58,178 bases of DNA from DASYML01 sp036399835 (GTDB lineage: Bacteria; Acidobacteriota; Blastocatellia; Pyrinomonadales; Pyrinomonadaceae): the NCBI GenBank assembly GCA_036399835.1, contig DASWMI010000198.1, forward strand, positions 1-58,178, given 5' to 3'. This document shows positions 26,261-36,000 of the stretch, piece after piece. The position numbers and the translations under genes were made by a program. Position 1 is the first letter of the stretch; each line of letters opens with the position of its first letter. Under the pieces are notes generated by a model. It searched no databases. It saw only the letters and a program-made list of their open reading frames with translations, and was not told where the DNA came from.

Positions 26261-27760
26261 TCACCACCAACCCAAAAGCTTCCACCAGCCGAGGCCACAC
26301 GCCGTCCAGATTAAGATGTTCGGCACGGAGACAAGGAAGCCCAGCAGCCACCATCTGCGCTGCCTGACATAGCCTGCGCCGAAATAGATGGGCGCGGGCG
26401 TCGTCCCGTAGTGCGTCAGCGAAGCGTCCAGGTTTGAGAAGTAGGCGAGCATGAGGGCGGCCAGGATGGGCGGCGCTCCGGCTGCGATGATGACGACGAG
26501 GAAGGGCGTATACATGGCGCTCGCGTGCGCGGTGATGCTGGCAAAAGCGTAGTGCGCGTAAAAGTATATGAGGAGCAGGACGGCGAGCGCGGCCCACCAC
26601 TTCCAGCCGACGGTCAGGTTGGCCGCCGTCTCCGCGAAGCGTTTAGTAATGCCCGTCTCACCGAGCGCCTCGGCCATACGCACCAGCCCGCCATACCAGA
26701 TAAACACATCCCAGGCCCTGCGCTCGGAGATGAGGTCTTCCCAATCCAGCACGCCGCTCAGGAAAAGCACGCAGATGCCAACCAGCGCGACCACAGCGTA
26801 ATGCAGACTACTGAGCACTGTTATCACAGAGAGATTAATCCCGCCAAAGGCAGGCATCATCCAGAGCACCGCGATGAGCACGAAGACGGCCAGCATCATC
26901 TTCTCGTGCCGAGACATCGGACCCATCTCAAGCAGCTCTCTGGAAGCCAGCTCGGCGGCTTCCGGCGTGCGCTTAATCTCCGGCGGGAAGAGGCGATACA
27001 AAAGCAGCGGCACGACTATCAGAGACACGAGGCCGGGCACGATTGCGCCCACGAGCCAGCGGCTATAGCTGAGGTCAATCTGAGCCACCGCTTTGGCAAA
27101 CTTGGCAATCAGGACGTTGGAAGCCTGACCCGTCAGGAAGATCGCGCAGATGATGACATCGCATTGATAAAGCAGAACCAGGAGGAATGCGCCGAGTCGT
27201 CTTTCGGTTGGTCCAGGCGCAGAGTTGTAAGCTTCCGAGATGCTCTTGGCGATGGGGAAAAGTATGCCGCCGTTGCGCGCGCCGTTTGAAGGGACGACCG
27301 AGGCCAGCAAAGCATCCGTCAGGACCAGCGCGTAACCAAGCCCGAGCGTGCTGTGTCCGATGGCGCGGATAAAGAGAAACGCTATACGCCGTCCCAATCC
27401 CGTCTTAATCATCCCGCGCGAGATAAAGAAGGCCGCCAGCACGAGCCACACAATCGGGTCTGCGTACCCGGCCAGGGCTTCGTTAACGGGCATCACGCCC
27501 GCGAGCGCCAGCGCCGTCACGCCGAGCAGGACCATCGCCCCGCCCTCGATTGGACGCAGCACCATCCCCAGAATCGTCGCCGCGAAGATTGCCAGCAAAC
27601 CCCAGGACCGCCGCTCGATGCCTTGAGGCACCGGGCTGAGCGCAATACTCCCCGCGACAATCAGAATGATGGCCCACTTGATGAGCCGCAGCCTCTTGCC
27701 CCTTTTCGCTATCGCTTCAATCTCAACGGGATTCTCTACCGTTTGATGAGCCTTTTTCAT
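26261..27760 (-). CDS. DASS/SLC13-family anion:sodium symporter
   Basis: About 499 residues from the ATG at 27760; 31 upstream residues lack homology. About 11-12 hydrophobic helices. DASS features: the SNT-like loop TDALLASVVPSNGARNGGILFPI (about 160-180), the second motif AHASAMYTPFLVVIIAAGAP (about 430) and the final WxCxxGWWKLLGWW end. It carries dicarboxylates, sulfate or a similar anion with sodium; the substrate is not readable. It is divergent from msrPQ. Confidence 0.88.
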   Translation of the reverse strand: MKKAHQTVENPVEIEAIAKRGKRLRLIKWAIILIVAGSIALSPVPQGIERRSWGLLAIFAATILGMVLRPIEGGAMVLLGVTALALAGVMPVNEALAGYADPIVWLVLAAFFISRGMIKTGLGRRIAFLFIRAIGHSTLGLGYALVLTDALLASVVPSNGARNGGILFPIAKSISEAYNSAPGPTERRLGAFLLVLLYQCDVIICAIFLTGQASNVLIAKFAKAVAQIDLSYSRWLVGAIVPGLVSLIVVPLLLYRLFPPEIKRTPEAAELASRELLEMGPMSRHEKMMLAVFVLIAVLWMMPAFGGINLSVITVLSSLHYAVVALVGICVLFLSGVLDWEDLISERRAWDVFIWYGGLVRMAEALGETGITKRFAETAANLTVGWKWWAALAVLLLIYFYAHYAFASITAHASAMYTPFLVVIIAAGAPPILAALMLAYFSNLDASLTHYGTTPAPIYFGAGYVRQRRWWLLGFLVSVPNILIWTACGLGWWKLLGWW

Positions 27761-27869
27761 GCGTCTTGATGTTCTGGATATTCGAGTCGCAGAGCGCCGA
27801 GAGCAGACGAATACTACAGCAGTTTGCATCTTAATGAGTAAGACGAACCGCACCTTGACCTCGCTGTAA

Positions 27870-27898
27870 TTGGCCTCGTGAGCGATATTCGTTACACT
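27870..27898 (+). promoter_or_regulatory. Possible promoter of msrPQ
   Basis: TTGGCC and TACACT separated by 17 bases, about 100 bases before msrP. It matches a sigma-70-like promoter at 3-4 of 6 positions in each box, so only suggestive. Confidence 0.35.
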
Positions 27899-28001
27899 GA
27901 TGGAAATCTTTCGGCTAATTAAGACAGCAGGCAGGCAAAACCGAAACGGACCTGCGCGGCGTATTTATCAAGAGAGAATCGAAGCCTGAGCTTAAAACGT
28001 G

Positions 28002-28988
28002 ATGCTGATTAAAAAGCCGGACGACATTAAATCGAGCGAGATTACGGACAGGAATCTCTATCTCAATCGCAGACTCTTTATGCGCGGCGCGGCGTTGGCC
28101 GCGACCACCGTTGGGACGGGTGCGCTCTATCGCGCGCTCAACCCGCCGCCGCCACAGGTCAGGGCAGGCGAGAAGATTGAGGCAGTGGTCCAGCCAGCGC
28201 CTCGGACGGCCAAAGAGCAGGGCTTTACGGTTGACGAGAAGGTGACATCTTTTGAAGACATCACCAACTACAATAATTTTTACGAATTCTCGACAGACAA
28301 GCGCGATGTCGCCGTCGAAGCCCAGGGATTTGTGACGCGCCCCTGGACCGTCTCGGTCGAAGGTCTCGTCAACAAGCCGAAGGTCTTCGATCTTGATGAC
28401 CTGACGAGGCTCGCGCCGCAGGAAGAGCGCATCTATCGCTTTCGCTGTGTAGAGGGTTGGTCCATGGTTATTCCCTGGGTAGGCTATCCGCTCAAGGCGC
28501 TGCTGGACCAGGTTGAGCCTAATTCGCAGGCGAGCTATGTCGCCTTCGAGACTCTTTATGATCCACAGCGGATGCCCAACCAAAAGCGGGGCGTGCTCGA
28601 ATGGCCCTATGTCGAAGGCTTGCGGCTTGACGAGGCGATGCACCCTTTGACGCTTCTCGCCTCGGGCCTCTATGGAGAAAAGCTGCCGCCGCAGGACGGC
28701 GCTCCCGTGCGTTTGGTCGTGCCCTGGAAATACGGCTTTAAGAGCATCAAGTCAATCGTCAAGATTAAGCTCGTCGCAACGCAGCCGCCGACCACCTGGA
28801 ACAAGGAAGCGGCGAGCGAATACGGCTTCTACTCGAACGTTAACCCGCGGGTCAATCACCCGCGCTGGAGCCAGGCACGCGAGCGGCGCATAGGCGAGTT
28901 TGGGATGCGCGAGACCCTCATCTTCAACGGCTACGCAGAGCAGGTCGCGCATCTTTACGAAGGGATGGATTTGAGGGCCAACTTCTAA
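28002..28988 (+). CDS. msrP: Methionine-sulfoxide reductase, molybdenum subunit MsrP
   Basis: About 328 residues from the ATG at 28002. A Tat-type signal (NRRLFMRGAALAATTVG, about 22-40) precedes the sulfite-oxidase-fold domain; the molybdenum-ligand Cys is in YRFRCVEGWSMVIPW (about 146), followed by KYGFKSIKSI and TWN. It repairs oxidised Met in periplasmic proteins, receiving electrons from MsrQ. It is 8 bases ahead of msrQ and thus one transcript; tatB/tatC occur 28 kb away. Confidence 0.95.
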   Translation: MLIKKPDDIKSSEITDRNLYLNRRLFMRGAALAATTVGTGALYRALNPPPPQVRAGEKIEAVVQPAPRTAKEQGFTVDEKVTSFEDITNYNNFYEFSTDKRDVAVEAQGFVTRPWTVSVEGLVNKPKVFDLDDLTRLAPQEERIYRFRCVEGWSMVIPWVGYPLKALLDQVEPNSQASYVAFETLYDPQRMPNQKRGVLEWPYVEGLRLDEAMHPLTLLASGLYGEKLPPQDGAPVRLVVPWKYGFKSIKSIVKIKLVATQPPTTWNKEAASEYGFYSNVNPRVNHPRWSQARERRIGEFGMRETLIFNGYAEQVAHLYEGMDLRANF

Positions 28989-28996
28989 AACCAGAG

Positions 28997-29632
28997 ATGA
29001 TCAAAGTGCAGGACACAAAATTTTTCAAGCTCTTGCTCTTCGTCAACAGCCTCGTGCCGCTCACGCTGCTTGGCTGGGACGCTCTACGTCACAGGCTCGG
29101 CGCAAACCCGCTCGAATTCGTGACGCGCACGACAGGTATGCTGACGCTCATCTTTCTGCTGCTCTCGCTGGTGGTCACGCCGCTGAGAAAGTTGAGCGGC
29201 TGGAACTGGCTCGGTAAGTTTAGAAGGATGGTCGGCCTCTACGCTTTCTTCTACGCCCTGCTGCACTTTCTAACCTATGTCTGGTTTGACCGTTTCTTTA
29301 ACTTGAAGAGTATCGTGCTGGACACGCTCGCGCGGCCCTTCATCGCGGTCGGGATGGCGTGCTTCTTCATCCTCATCCCGCTAGCCGTGACTTCGACCAA
29401 CGGGATGGTCAAGCGTCTCGGCGGCAGGCGCTGGAACCGTTTGCACAAGGCCGTCTACGTGGCGGGCGCGCTCGGCGTGCTGCATTTCTACATGCTGGTC
29501 AAGTCTGACACGCGCCTCCCGATTGCTTTCGCCATCGCGCTCGCGCTCCTCTTAGGCTATCGCATCGCCAAAGCCTACATGCCGCCGCCAAATCCTAAGA
29601 CGAGCGTGCGCACGCTCATCCCGCCGCGTTAG
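28997..29632 (+). CDS. msrQ: Heme-binding membrane subunit MsrQ
   Basis: 211 residues, six hydrophobic segments (about 12-30, 44-64, 78-95, 110-128, 148-165, 172-190). His residues in YALLHFLTY and RLHKAVYVAG and LHFYMLVK are the expected heme b ligands. It draws electrons from the quinone pool for MsrP. Immediately downstream of msrP. Confidence 0.93.
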   Translation: MIKVQDTKFFKLLLFVNSLVPLTLLGWDALRHRLGANPLEFVTRTTGMLTLIFLLLSLVVTPLRKLSGWNWLGKFRRMVGLYAFFYALLHFLTYVWFDRFFNLKSIVLDTLARPFIAVGMACFFILIPLAVTSTNGMVKRLGGRRWNRLHKAVYVAGALGVLHFYMLVKSDTRLPIAFAIALALLLGYRIAKAYMPPPNPKTSVRTLIPPR

Positions 29633-29652
29633 ATAAAGAAAGCTTGACGAAG

Positions 29653-29689
29653 ACGGGCGGCGCAGCCTCAGGCCACACCGCCCGTTTTT
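29653..29689 (+). terminator. Intrinsic terminator of msrPQ
   Basis: 8-bp stem ACGGGCGG/CCGCCCGT with a 17-base loop, directly followed by TTTTT, 21 bases past the msrQ stop codon. Confidence 0.9.
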
Positions 29690-29707
29690 AGAGAGGGTAC
29701 TGGCCTT

Positions 29708-30184
29708 TTACTGTCGGCAGGTTCGGTCCGGCAAATTTCTGCAAGCAGAAAATATGACCGTTCTCTTATCGGTCGAGACGAAGACCGATGGACAGAGGAA
29801 GCTTCCGTCCTGGGCCTGATAGCCCCAGAGCATCCCGCCGCCATTGTTCGTCGTTGTTCTTCCGTTGTACCACTGCACGGCCTTAGCAGTGGTTCTCTCT
29901 CCGCCTCTGGGAAAAACAATCGTCGTGTATTGATTTCCCAGGAAACCGTTATCCGGCATGTTCCTCGTGTAATCGAATCTCATGAACAACGTCTCCGTGT
30001 CGTTGCACGTGTACTGTTCGAGGTTGGTTGGAGTCTCTCCGGTGACTGCCATCATGGCCCTTCTGGCCTTCTGGCGCTTTGATTTCGACCTGCGCTGTCC
30101 GGCTGCCGACACGCAAATGAGCGAAATGGTGAGCAATAATCCGAGCAAAACGCAGAGTGCGCGTTTGACAGATGAGGTTGTCAT
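29708..30184 (-). CDS. Small secreted protein, unknown function
   Basis: 158 residues. Signal peptide (about 1-29), a very basic start of the mature part (QRRSKSKRQKARR), then LEQYTCNDTETLFMRFDYTR, TTIVFPRGGE, QWYNGRTTTNNGGGMLWGYQ and DRTCRQ with four Cys in all. It recalls small periplasmic domains with YxCxDxxTL beginnings such as MliC-like inhibitors, but I cannot confirm that. AGGAG 7 bases before the ATG. Convergent with msrQ. Confidence 0.7.
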   Translation of the reverse strand: MTTSSVKRALCVLLGLLLTISLICVSAAGQRRSKSKRQKARRAMMAVTGETPTNLEQYTCNDTETLFMRFDYTRNMPDNGFLGNQYTTIVFPRGGERTTAKAVQWYNGRTTTNNGGGMLWGYQAQDGSFLCPSVFVSTDKRTVIFSACRNLPDRTCRQ

Positions 30185-30626
30185 GGTTGTCTCTCCTGTA
30201 GCCCTGGCGGGCTTTAGTTAAGCGGACTGGTTCCGCCGGGTTGATGTGTGAGGCGAGGGTTTCTTAACTTCGGCCTTGTCGCCTCGATGCGAGCCGGACC
30301 AGAGCTTTTTTACTGGTCCAGCTTTGACCGGGATCATCGCCAATGAGGAAACTTCTGACCCCGTTTGGAATTTTGCACCTTTGAGAAACGCCAATGGCGA
30401 TATTCGAGAGACGCGAGAAACTGGACCAGTTTGCGTACCCTTCAGGATGAGATTTAAATAAAGATGAAAAATCCGAGCGGCTGAGCGATGAGCATCAGAG
30501 AAAGAGACGCGGCGGGCCGGTCCTGCGTCCGATTGACTCGCTGCCGGATTTATCGTAGAAGCAGAAGGCACGAGTCGTTCAATCGTCTCTCACATCACGA
30601 CTCGAAAATATCCGAAGGAGCGGGCA
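30185..30626. other. Divergent intergenic region with TGGWCCA palindromes
   Basis: About 440 bases between divergent genes, no ORF with family signs. GGACCAG at 30296-30302 pairs with CTGGTCC at 30313-30319 over a T-rich loop, and AAACTGGACCAGTTT at 30418-30432 is a perfect odd palindrome. Both have the dispersed TGGWCCA core. They could be operator-like here; no promoter boxes identified. Confidence 0.5.
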
Positions 30627-31217
30627 ATGAGCAAAACGGAGAAGGAATCGACCACGACGGATGCGGAAGAGCCATCGAAGGCGGAGCTTCAGCGGCGGCT
30701 CGAAGAGACGCGCGAATCCATCTCGCAGACGGTTGATGAGATTAAAGAGAGCGTCACGGAGCAGTACGAGTCTGTCAAGGAGACTGTCACGGGTGTCCTG
30801 GATTACCGCGAACAGTTTCAGCAGGAGCCGCTGGTCTGGAGCATCGGCGCGCTCTCGGCTGGCTTCGCGCTCGGCTATACGCTCGGCTACGCGCACAAGA
30901 ACACGGATGCTCACGGCCACGCTCAATCACAGATCGCAGCCTTCGCCGACAGCCTCTTGGACGAGCTGTCAACGGTCGGCAAGAGCTTTATCATGCCCAC
31001 GCTCAACTTTAAGATTAAAGAGCTGTTCGGCTTTGATTTCGCGGGACTGCTTGAAGAGGTGGGCGAAACGAGAAAGGGCGGCGCGAAAAAGTCGGCTGCC
31101 GCGAAAGCTTCGTCTTCAGCGAAAGGCTCATCAAAAAAAGGCTCGGCCAGGAAACAGAGCGCGAAGAAAAGAGCTGCCGCGAAAAAGGGGCGCGCGAAAA
31201 AGAGCAAGGCCAGCTAA
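30627..31217 (+). CDS. Membrane protein with Lys/Ala-rich histone-like tail
   Basis: 196 residues. N-terminal charged coiled-coil (about 18-60, LQRRLEETRESISQTVDEIKE, like DUF3618/stress-type sequences), a helix with GxxxGxxxG small-residue spacing (about 72-90, GALSAGFALGYTLGYAH), then from about 150 to the end a Lys/Ala/Ser-rich tail (SAKGSSKKGSARKQSAKKRA) like histone H1-type or AlgP C-termini. Perhaps links the membrane with nucleic acid, but this is inference. GAAGGAG precedes the ATG. Confidence 0.7.
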   Translation: MSKTEKESTTTDAEEPSKAELQRRLEETRESISQTVDEIKESVTEQYESVKETVTGVLDYREQFQQEPLVWSIGALSAGFALGYTLGYAHKNTDAHGHAQSQIAAFADSLLDELSTVGKSFIMPTLNFKIKELFGFDFAGLLEEVGETRKGGAKKSAAAKASSSAKGSSKKGSARKQSAKKRAAAKKGRAKKSKAS

Positions 31218-31427
31218 CCTGTGGTCCAATATCAGACGAACTTCACAGAGAGAGAGACAAGCTTCAAACAGTTCTCTTAAATTCTGAGAGCGGCGAAAAA
31301 TATTAGCCGGGGTCAAGCAGCAGTAGTCGCCTAGCTTGAGCGAGCGTTGCTGGCTTATCCCCGGCTAACTTCTTCTTCTCTGCCTTTTCAGGGTTGAGAG
31401 CCGTCTTGCCTTCTCTGACTGGCCCGC

Positions 31428-31949
31428 CTATGGCTCAATCGGCGTGCCCTGATGAAAGACCGCGAGCCATTTGCCGCCACGCATGGTCCAGATCGTCGTG
31501 GCTCTTTCGTTGACCTGTATGGTCTGCCCGCCCGCGACCACTTTTCCTGTGACCTTGTAGATGACCATCGCAGCATCTTTATCAATCATCGCCACCTTAA
31601 AATCGCTGAGCACAAGGTCGCTGAAAGTCAGGCCGCGCAGTTCCTCAATCGTTTGTGCTTTGGTATTGATTTTATCTCCGCTGACTTCCAGTTGATCTTC
31701 GGCCAGGAATTTTCCAAACGCTTCCATGTCCTTCTTTTTGATAGCCTCCCAGACCTGCCTCTCTCTGGCTTCGAGGATGGTTTGAGGGTCCGTCTTAACT
31801 CCCCTGTACATGCCGCCCGCATTACGTTTTGTCCCTGACGTTCCTCCTCCCTTTTGAGGCGGCTTAATCCCCTGCGCGTCTTGGGCCAGGCAGGGCGCTG
31901 CCAGCAACAGCGGAATGAGTAGCAGAAAACCGTTTAGAACTTTTCTCAT
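31428..31949 (-). CDS. Secreted DUF4440/NTF2-like protein
   Basis: 173 residues. Signal peptide (about 1-22, ends CLAQ), a Gly/Thr-rich linker (about 30-50), and an NTF2-like DUF4440 domain (about 58-170): EARERQVWEAIKKKDMEAFGKFLAEDQLEVSGD, FSDLVLSDFKVAMIDKDAAMVIYKVTGK, and ERATTIWTMRGGKWLAVFHQGTP. Periplasmic; ligand unknown. Confidence 0.8.
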   Translation of the reverse strand: MRKVLNGFLLLIPLLLAAPCLAQDAQGIKPPQKGGGTSGTKRNAGGMYRGVKTDPQTILEARERQVWEAIKKKDMEAFGKFLAEDQLEVSGDKINTKAQTIEELRGLTFSDLVLSDFKVAMIDKDAAMVIYKVTGKVVAGGQTIQVNERATTIWTMRGGKWLAVFHQGTPIEP

Positions 31950-32146
31950 CTTGATTTCTCCATTCGAGTGGATAAGGGATACGGGTTTTGACGAAGTGCT
32001 GCCTAAGAGCCTGTGGCTCGCAAACGGATTGCTTTGAAGCGAGTGACTTGCGAAGCCGTTTGTGTATCAAAGCACGGGTCTGCGTGTCAATCTGTTTTTC
32101 ACGGCGGCGTTTACCGAAAGCGTTTGAAAGCGTTATGATAACGCGC

Positions 32147-32449
32147 ATGGAGAATGAGCGAAGAACCGACGAGCGCGTGGAGAAAAGCCTGGAGGCCAAC
32201 TGGGAAGGACTCTCCGGCAGATACCAGGGGCGCATCAGCGATATAGGACTGGGCGGGTGCTTTATAGATACGCACGGGACGGTGGAAGTCGGCGAGATTG
32301 TCAGCTTCGAGATTAAGCTGCCCGAAGGCGGCTCGCTCCCCTTGCGCGGCGAGGTCGCCTTTTATCATCCGAACATAGGCTTTAGCCTCTGCTTCACCTT
32401 TCTCACGGATGAAGAGCAGGAGCAGATCAGGCAGTTGATGACCTCCTGA
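32147..32449 (+). CDS. PilZ-domain protein (c-di-GMP binding)
   Basis: About 100 residues from the ATG at 32147 (ATG 32135 is an alternative; the frame upstream has no homology). An RRTDER motif at the N-terminus and DIGLGGCFI (the D/NxSxxG-like motif, with Gly-Leu for Ser-x) at about 30-38 are the two c-di-GMP-contact regions of PilZ. Then the beta-barrel (GEIVSFEIKLPEG, LRGEVAFYHPNIGFSLCFTFL). Single-domain effector; partner not indicated by neighbours. Confidence 0.85.
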   Translation: MENERRTDERVEKSLEANWEGLSGRYQGRISDIGLGGCFIDTHGTVEVGEIVSFEIKLPEGGSLPLRGEVAFYHPNIGFSLCFTFLTDEEQEQIRQLMTS

Positions 32450-32468
32450 ATCGCATCTCGAAAAAAGT

Positions 32469-32510
32469 TCCGGCCAGGTGAGTCGTCCCCCAACCACTCA
32501 CCTGGCCGGA
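32469..32510. terminator. Strong hairpin after the PilZ gene
   Basis: Perfect 15-bp stem TCCGGCCAGGTGAGT with its complement, 12-base loop, 20 bases past the PilZ stop. On the plus strand no T-run follows; on the minus strand TTTTTT does, so it may stop transcription from the right. Confidence 0.75.
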
Positions 32511-32948
32511 CTTGTAATCACAACCAGCTCTCCCCCAAGAAGCAAGGTTATGATTGAGCTAACCCTTCCGAACGCGTGCGCCTTTTAACTTTTTGGTCCG
32601 GCGAGATTGCTTTTGTCAGTTTCGGAGAGCCGCCTGCGTCTGCCAGCGGACGGCCCTCCGAAACTGACGGCAGCCATGGAGGTCGCTCCCCGACAAAGCG
32701 CCAACATGACATCTCTTGAGAGCAAAAATCCTTTGCTCCTCGAATCCGTCAACAGACCAAAATTTTCAATTCACGCGCCCCGCGTGGCCTGCCAATGCCA
32801 ACCCCAAATTTTCTCCGCCTAAACTGAAGATATAATGACAAAGGGTGGTTGAGAAAAACTTGAGGTGAGGAAAAAAAAAGAGCTTTTTTTGAAAAAAAAT
32901 TTCGATTACTGAAAAAATTTTCCGAAGAATTTCCGTTCCGGCCAGTTT

Positions 32949-32988
32949 AAAAAGAGGAAGGCACGGCCCGCAGATGTCTCGCCGTGCC
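32949..32988 (-). terminator. Probable terminator of the subtilase gene
   Basis: 8-bp stem GGCACGGC/GCCGTGCC with a 13-base loop, 45 bases past the subtilase stop; on the minus strand TTCCTCTTTTT follows the stem. Confidence 0.55.
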
Positions 32989-33032
32989 CTCGCTGAACCT
33001 CTCTAAATCCTTGAAACCGTTTGCGTTCCGGC

Positions 33033-36000
33033 TTATCGCGCGCCGGAATTGGTCATCAGGACCATCGCGTGCGCGAGGTCCGAGCGCGTCAAAGCGCCCT
33101 GTGGGCGGAAGGCCCCGCCGTCCGCCGAGAGCAGCCCGCGCGAGAGAGCAACCGCGACGTAGCCGCGTTTATCCGTAGGGATGCCAGCCAAATCCGTCAG
33201 CGCCAGCAGCTTTGGCTGCCCGTCGCCCTGCGCCTCTGCCTCAAGCCCCGCCGCACGCACTAGCACGACAGCCGCCGTCACTCTGTCAACCTGATTATTG
33301 GGACGGAATTGGCCGCCCGCCGCCGCGTCCGTAAAGAGCGGCCCGTTTGGTGCAGCCTGCACGCTCTCGACGAAATTCATCATTGAGCGGTCGCGCACAT
33401 CCGTATAGCTCGGCTGGCTCGGCATGTACTGCGGAACGCGCCCTGCCATCACCAGCGTCGCCGCCAGGTCGCCGCGCGAGACGCCCGCATCAGGACGGAA
33501 ATTGTTGCCCTGCGGGAACATGAAGAACATACGCAGCGCCTGGTAAATGTCCGCGCGCCTGGTCTGGCCGAGACCGCCGAGGTCTTTGAGCGGCGCATAC
33601 TCTGCGCGCGTAATCTCAAGCACGCCGTTGAAATTCTGCGGCGTCCCGACAGCGCCGAGCATATTGGAAACAGTGATATTCCAGGAACCGCTGGCGGGCA
33701 GCTTGACCATCACGCGCTCGCGCTTGCCCGTCAAACCCGGCAGGCTGACGGTGTCGCCGCCGTCCTGCCTCTTCTTGTTCGGGTCGTAGACGGAGAGCGT
33801 CAGGTCGTTAAGACTAAGGAGCGGCCAGGCGACCTGGACCGAAGCGAACAGAGCATGCTCAGGCACGGCGGCGTTCAGCTCGTAATTAAGCCCCGGATTG
33901 ACAGTGCCCTTGAACTCCTGCCAGGGATCGCTGACGAAGCGTACCTGCCCTCTATCGAGCGAGGCGCGCCATGTCCCCATACGCCTTTGCGCGAAAGCGG
34001 CTTCGAGCACGGCTGCGTGCGCATTGAGCATTCCGGCTCCGACCTCATGCTGATAATAAGAGGGGAGCGGGGTCGCCGTGCGTTGTAGTATGTCCTTGAT
34101 TTGAGCTGGCGCGAGGCTCGGGTTGGCTTCGAGCATGAGAGCTATGCTACCGGCCACCTGCGGCGCGGAAAAGCTGGTCCCGCTGGCCGTCGTGTAATAA
34201 GGCAATTCGGATGAGTTGAGCAGTTGCGTGTCAGCTCCGGCAGCGCCAGTCGTTCCCGTCAGGCTAACTCCGCTCGAACGCAGGCTGATAACATTGACGC
34301 CCGGTGCGACCAGCGTCGGACGAAAGAGCGAGCTACCGAAATCGCCGCGCGAAGACCACTTTGCCAGCCGCCCGCGCTCGTCCGTCCCACCGACGCTGAT
34401 AACCCACGGCGCGACCGCGTAAGGATTGAGCGTGTGCAGCCCGTCGCCCGTGTTGCCCGCAGAGAAGACTACGCTCACGCCGCTATCCGTCAACATCTTG
34501 GTGGCGACGTTAACGGGGTCGTTGAGGTCAAAGACAGAGTTGGCAGAGAAGCTGCAATTAACGACGCGGACGTTCTGCTGCCGTGCATGGCTCAACAGGT
34601 AATCAAAGCCTGAGAGGACGAAAGAGAGCGTCAGGTCGCCGGCGCTGAGGCCAACCACGCGTGCGCCCGGCGCGACCCCGTTATACTTGCTGCCGGAACG
34701 CGCGCCGCTGCCCGCGATGACGCCCGCGACGAAAGTGCCATGCCCGTAGGCCTGGTCCGTATTCGGCACGTTCTCGATGGCGGCGGGCGGCGTAAAGCCT
34801 GCGCCAGCGCTCTGCGTGTCGGCCAGCTTGACGTTCTGCACGACGCGCCCCGCGAGATCGTCATGTGTCCCGTCCAGACCCGTGTCGAGCACGGCGACCG
34901 TCACGCCGCGGCCCGTGACGGGCTGTCCGCTGTTGTTGCGCACGAGGTCCGCATCCCTGCGCGCGCGGTCTACGCCGTTGACGGCGAGCCGCTGGTCCAT
35001 ATTCATCTGGAGCGTGCGATTGCCGTAGATGGAGCGGACAGAGGAAAGATGCGAGATAGCGAAGAGTTGATGTCTGGTCGCAGTCAGCGTGACCATCGGG
35101 AGCACGCTGTAGAGGGTGCCCGCGAGAACGCCTATGCGTTGGAGGTCCGCGATGTCGGATTCCGAAGGATAGCGGTGAAAGACGACGATGGCGTTAACGT
35201 TGCTGTCATCGGTCATGCGGTCGAGCTGAAGCGCCAGCTCAGGGTCAACGCTCTGCAAACCGGACTGGCTCATCGTCTGACCGTAGAGCGCCGTGTACTG
35301 GCCGAGTCCTGTCCTGACAATGGAATCTGCGCCGGAGATGGCGATGCCCGCCGGATTACTGACCGTCAGCGTATCCGCGCCCGTGATAGTAATACCGTTC
35401 GGAGAGATGTTAAAGACATCTCCGTTCGGGGCGAAGACAGTGACGCTGTCCGCACCCGAAATCATGATGCCGTCCGCACCCGATGCCATAATCCCGTCAG
35501 CGCCAGATGCCATGATGCCGTCTGCGCCGGAGGCCATAATGCCGTTGGCCCCGACCACGCGGACTGTATCCGCACCGCTGGTCTTGATGCCGTTCGCCTG
35601 GTTGATGATGATGGAATCGGCGGAATACTTCGTGCCGTCAGCACCTGAAATCATGATGCCGTCTGCGCCGGAAGCCATGATGCCGTCTGCGCCGGAGATC
35701 ATAATCCCATCCGCGCCAGAAGCCATGATGCCGTTCGAGCCTGTGTAAGTCACACCGTCCGCGCCGGAGGCCATGATGCCATCCGCGCCCGAAGCCATAA
35801 TCCCGTCGGCCCCTGAGGCCATAATTCCATCGGCCCCGGAAGCCATGATGCCATCCGCGCCGGAGGCCATGATACCGTTTGGACCAAAGGCCAGATAACC
35901 GTCAGCGCCCGATGCCATGATGCCGGAAGTATTGTGATAATTAACCCCATCCGCGCCCGAAATCATGATGCCGTCAGCGCCGGAAATCGTGATTCCCGCC

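Larger units (their letters stand above)
32450..33032. other. Non-coding interval with hairpins and A-tracts
   Basis: About 580 bases between the convergent PilZ and subtilase genes. It contains the 15-bp hairpin at 32469-32510, an A/T-tract region around 32854-32921 unlike the GC-rich surroundings, and the subtilase terminator (32949-32988). A 71-codon open frame (32607-32822) has no family features and is discounted. Confidence 0.5.

Noticed and set aside
32607..32822. 71-codon frame in the PilZ-subtilase spacer
   Set aside because: No ribosome binding site, no domain, and it ends in an AT-tract spacer; base use is unlike neighbouring genes.
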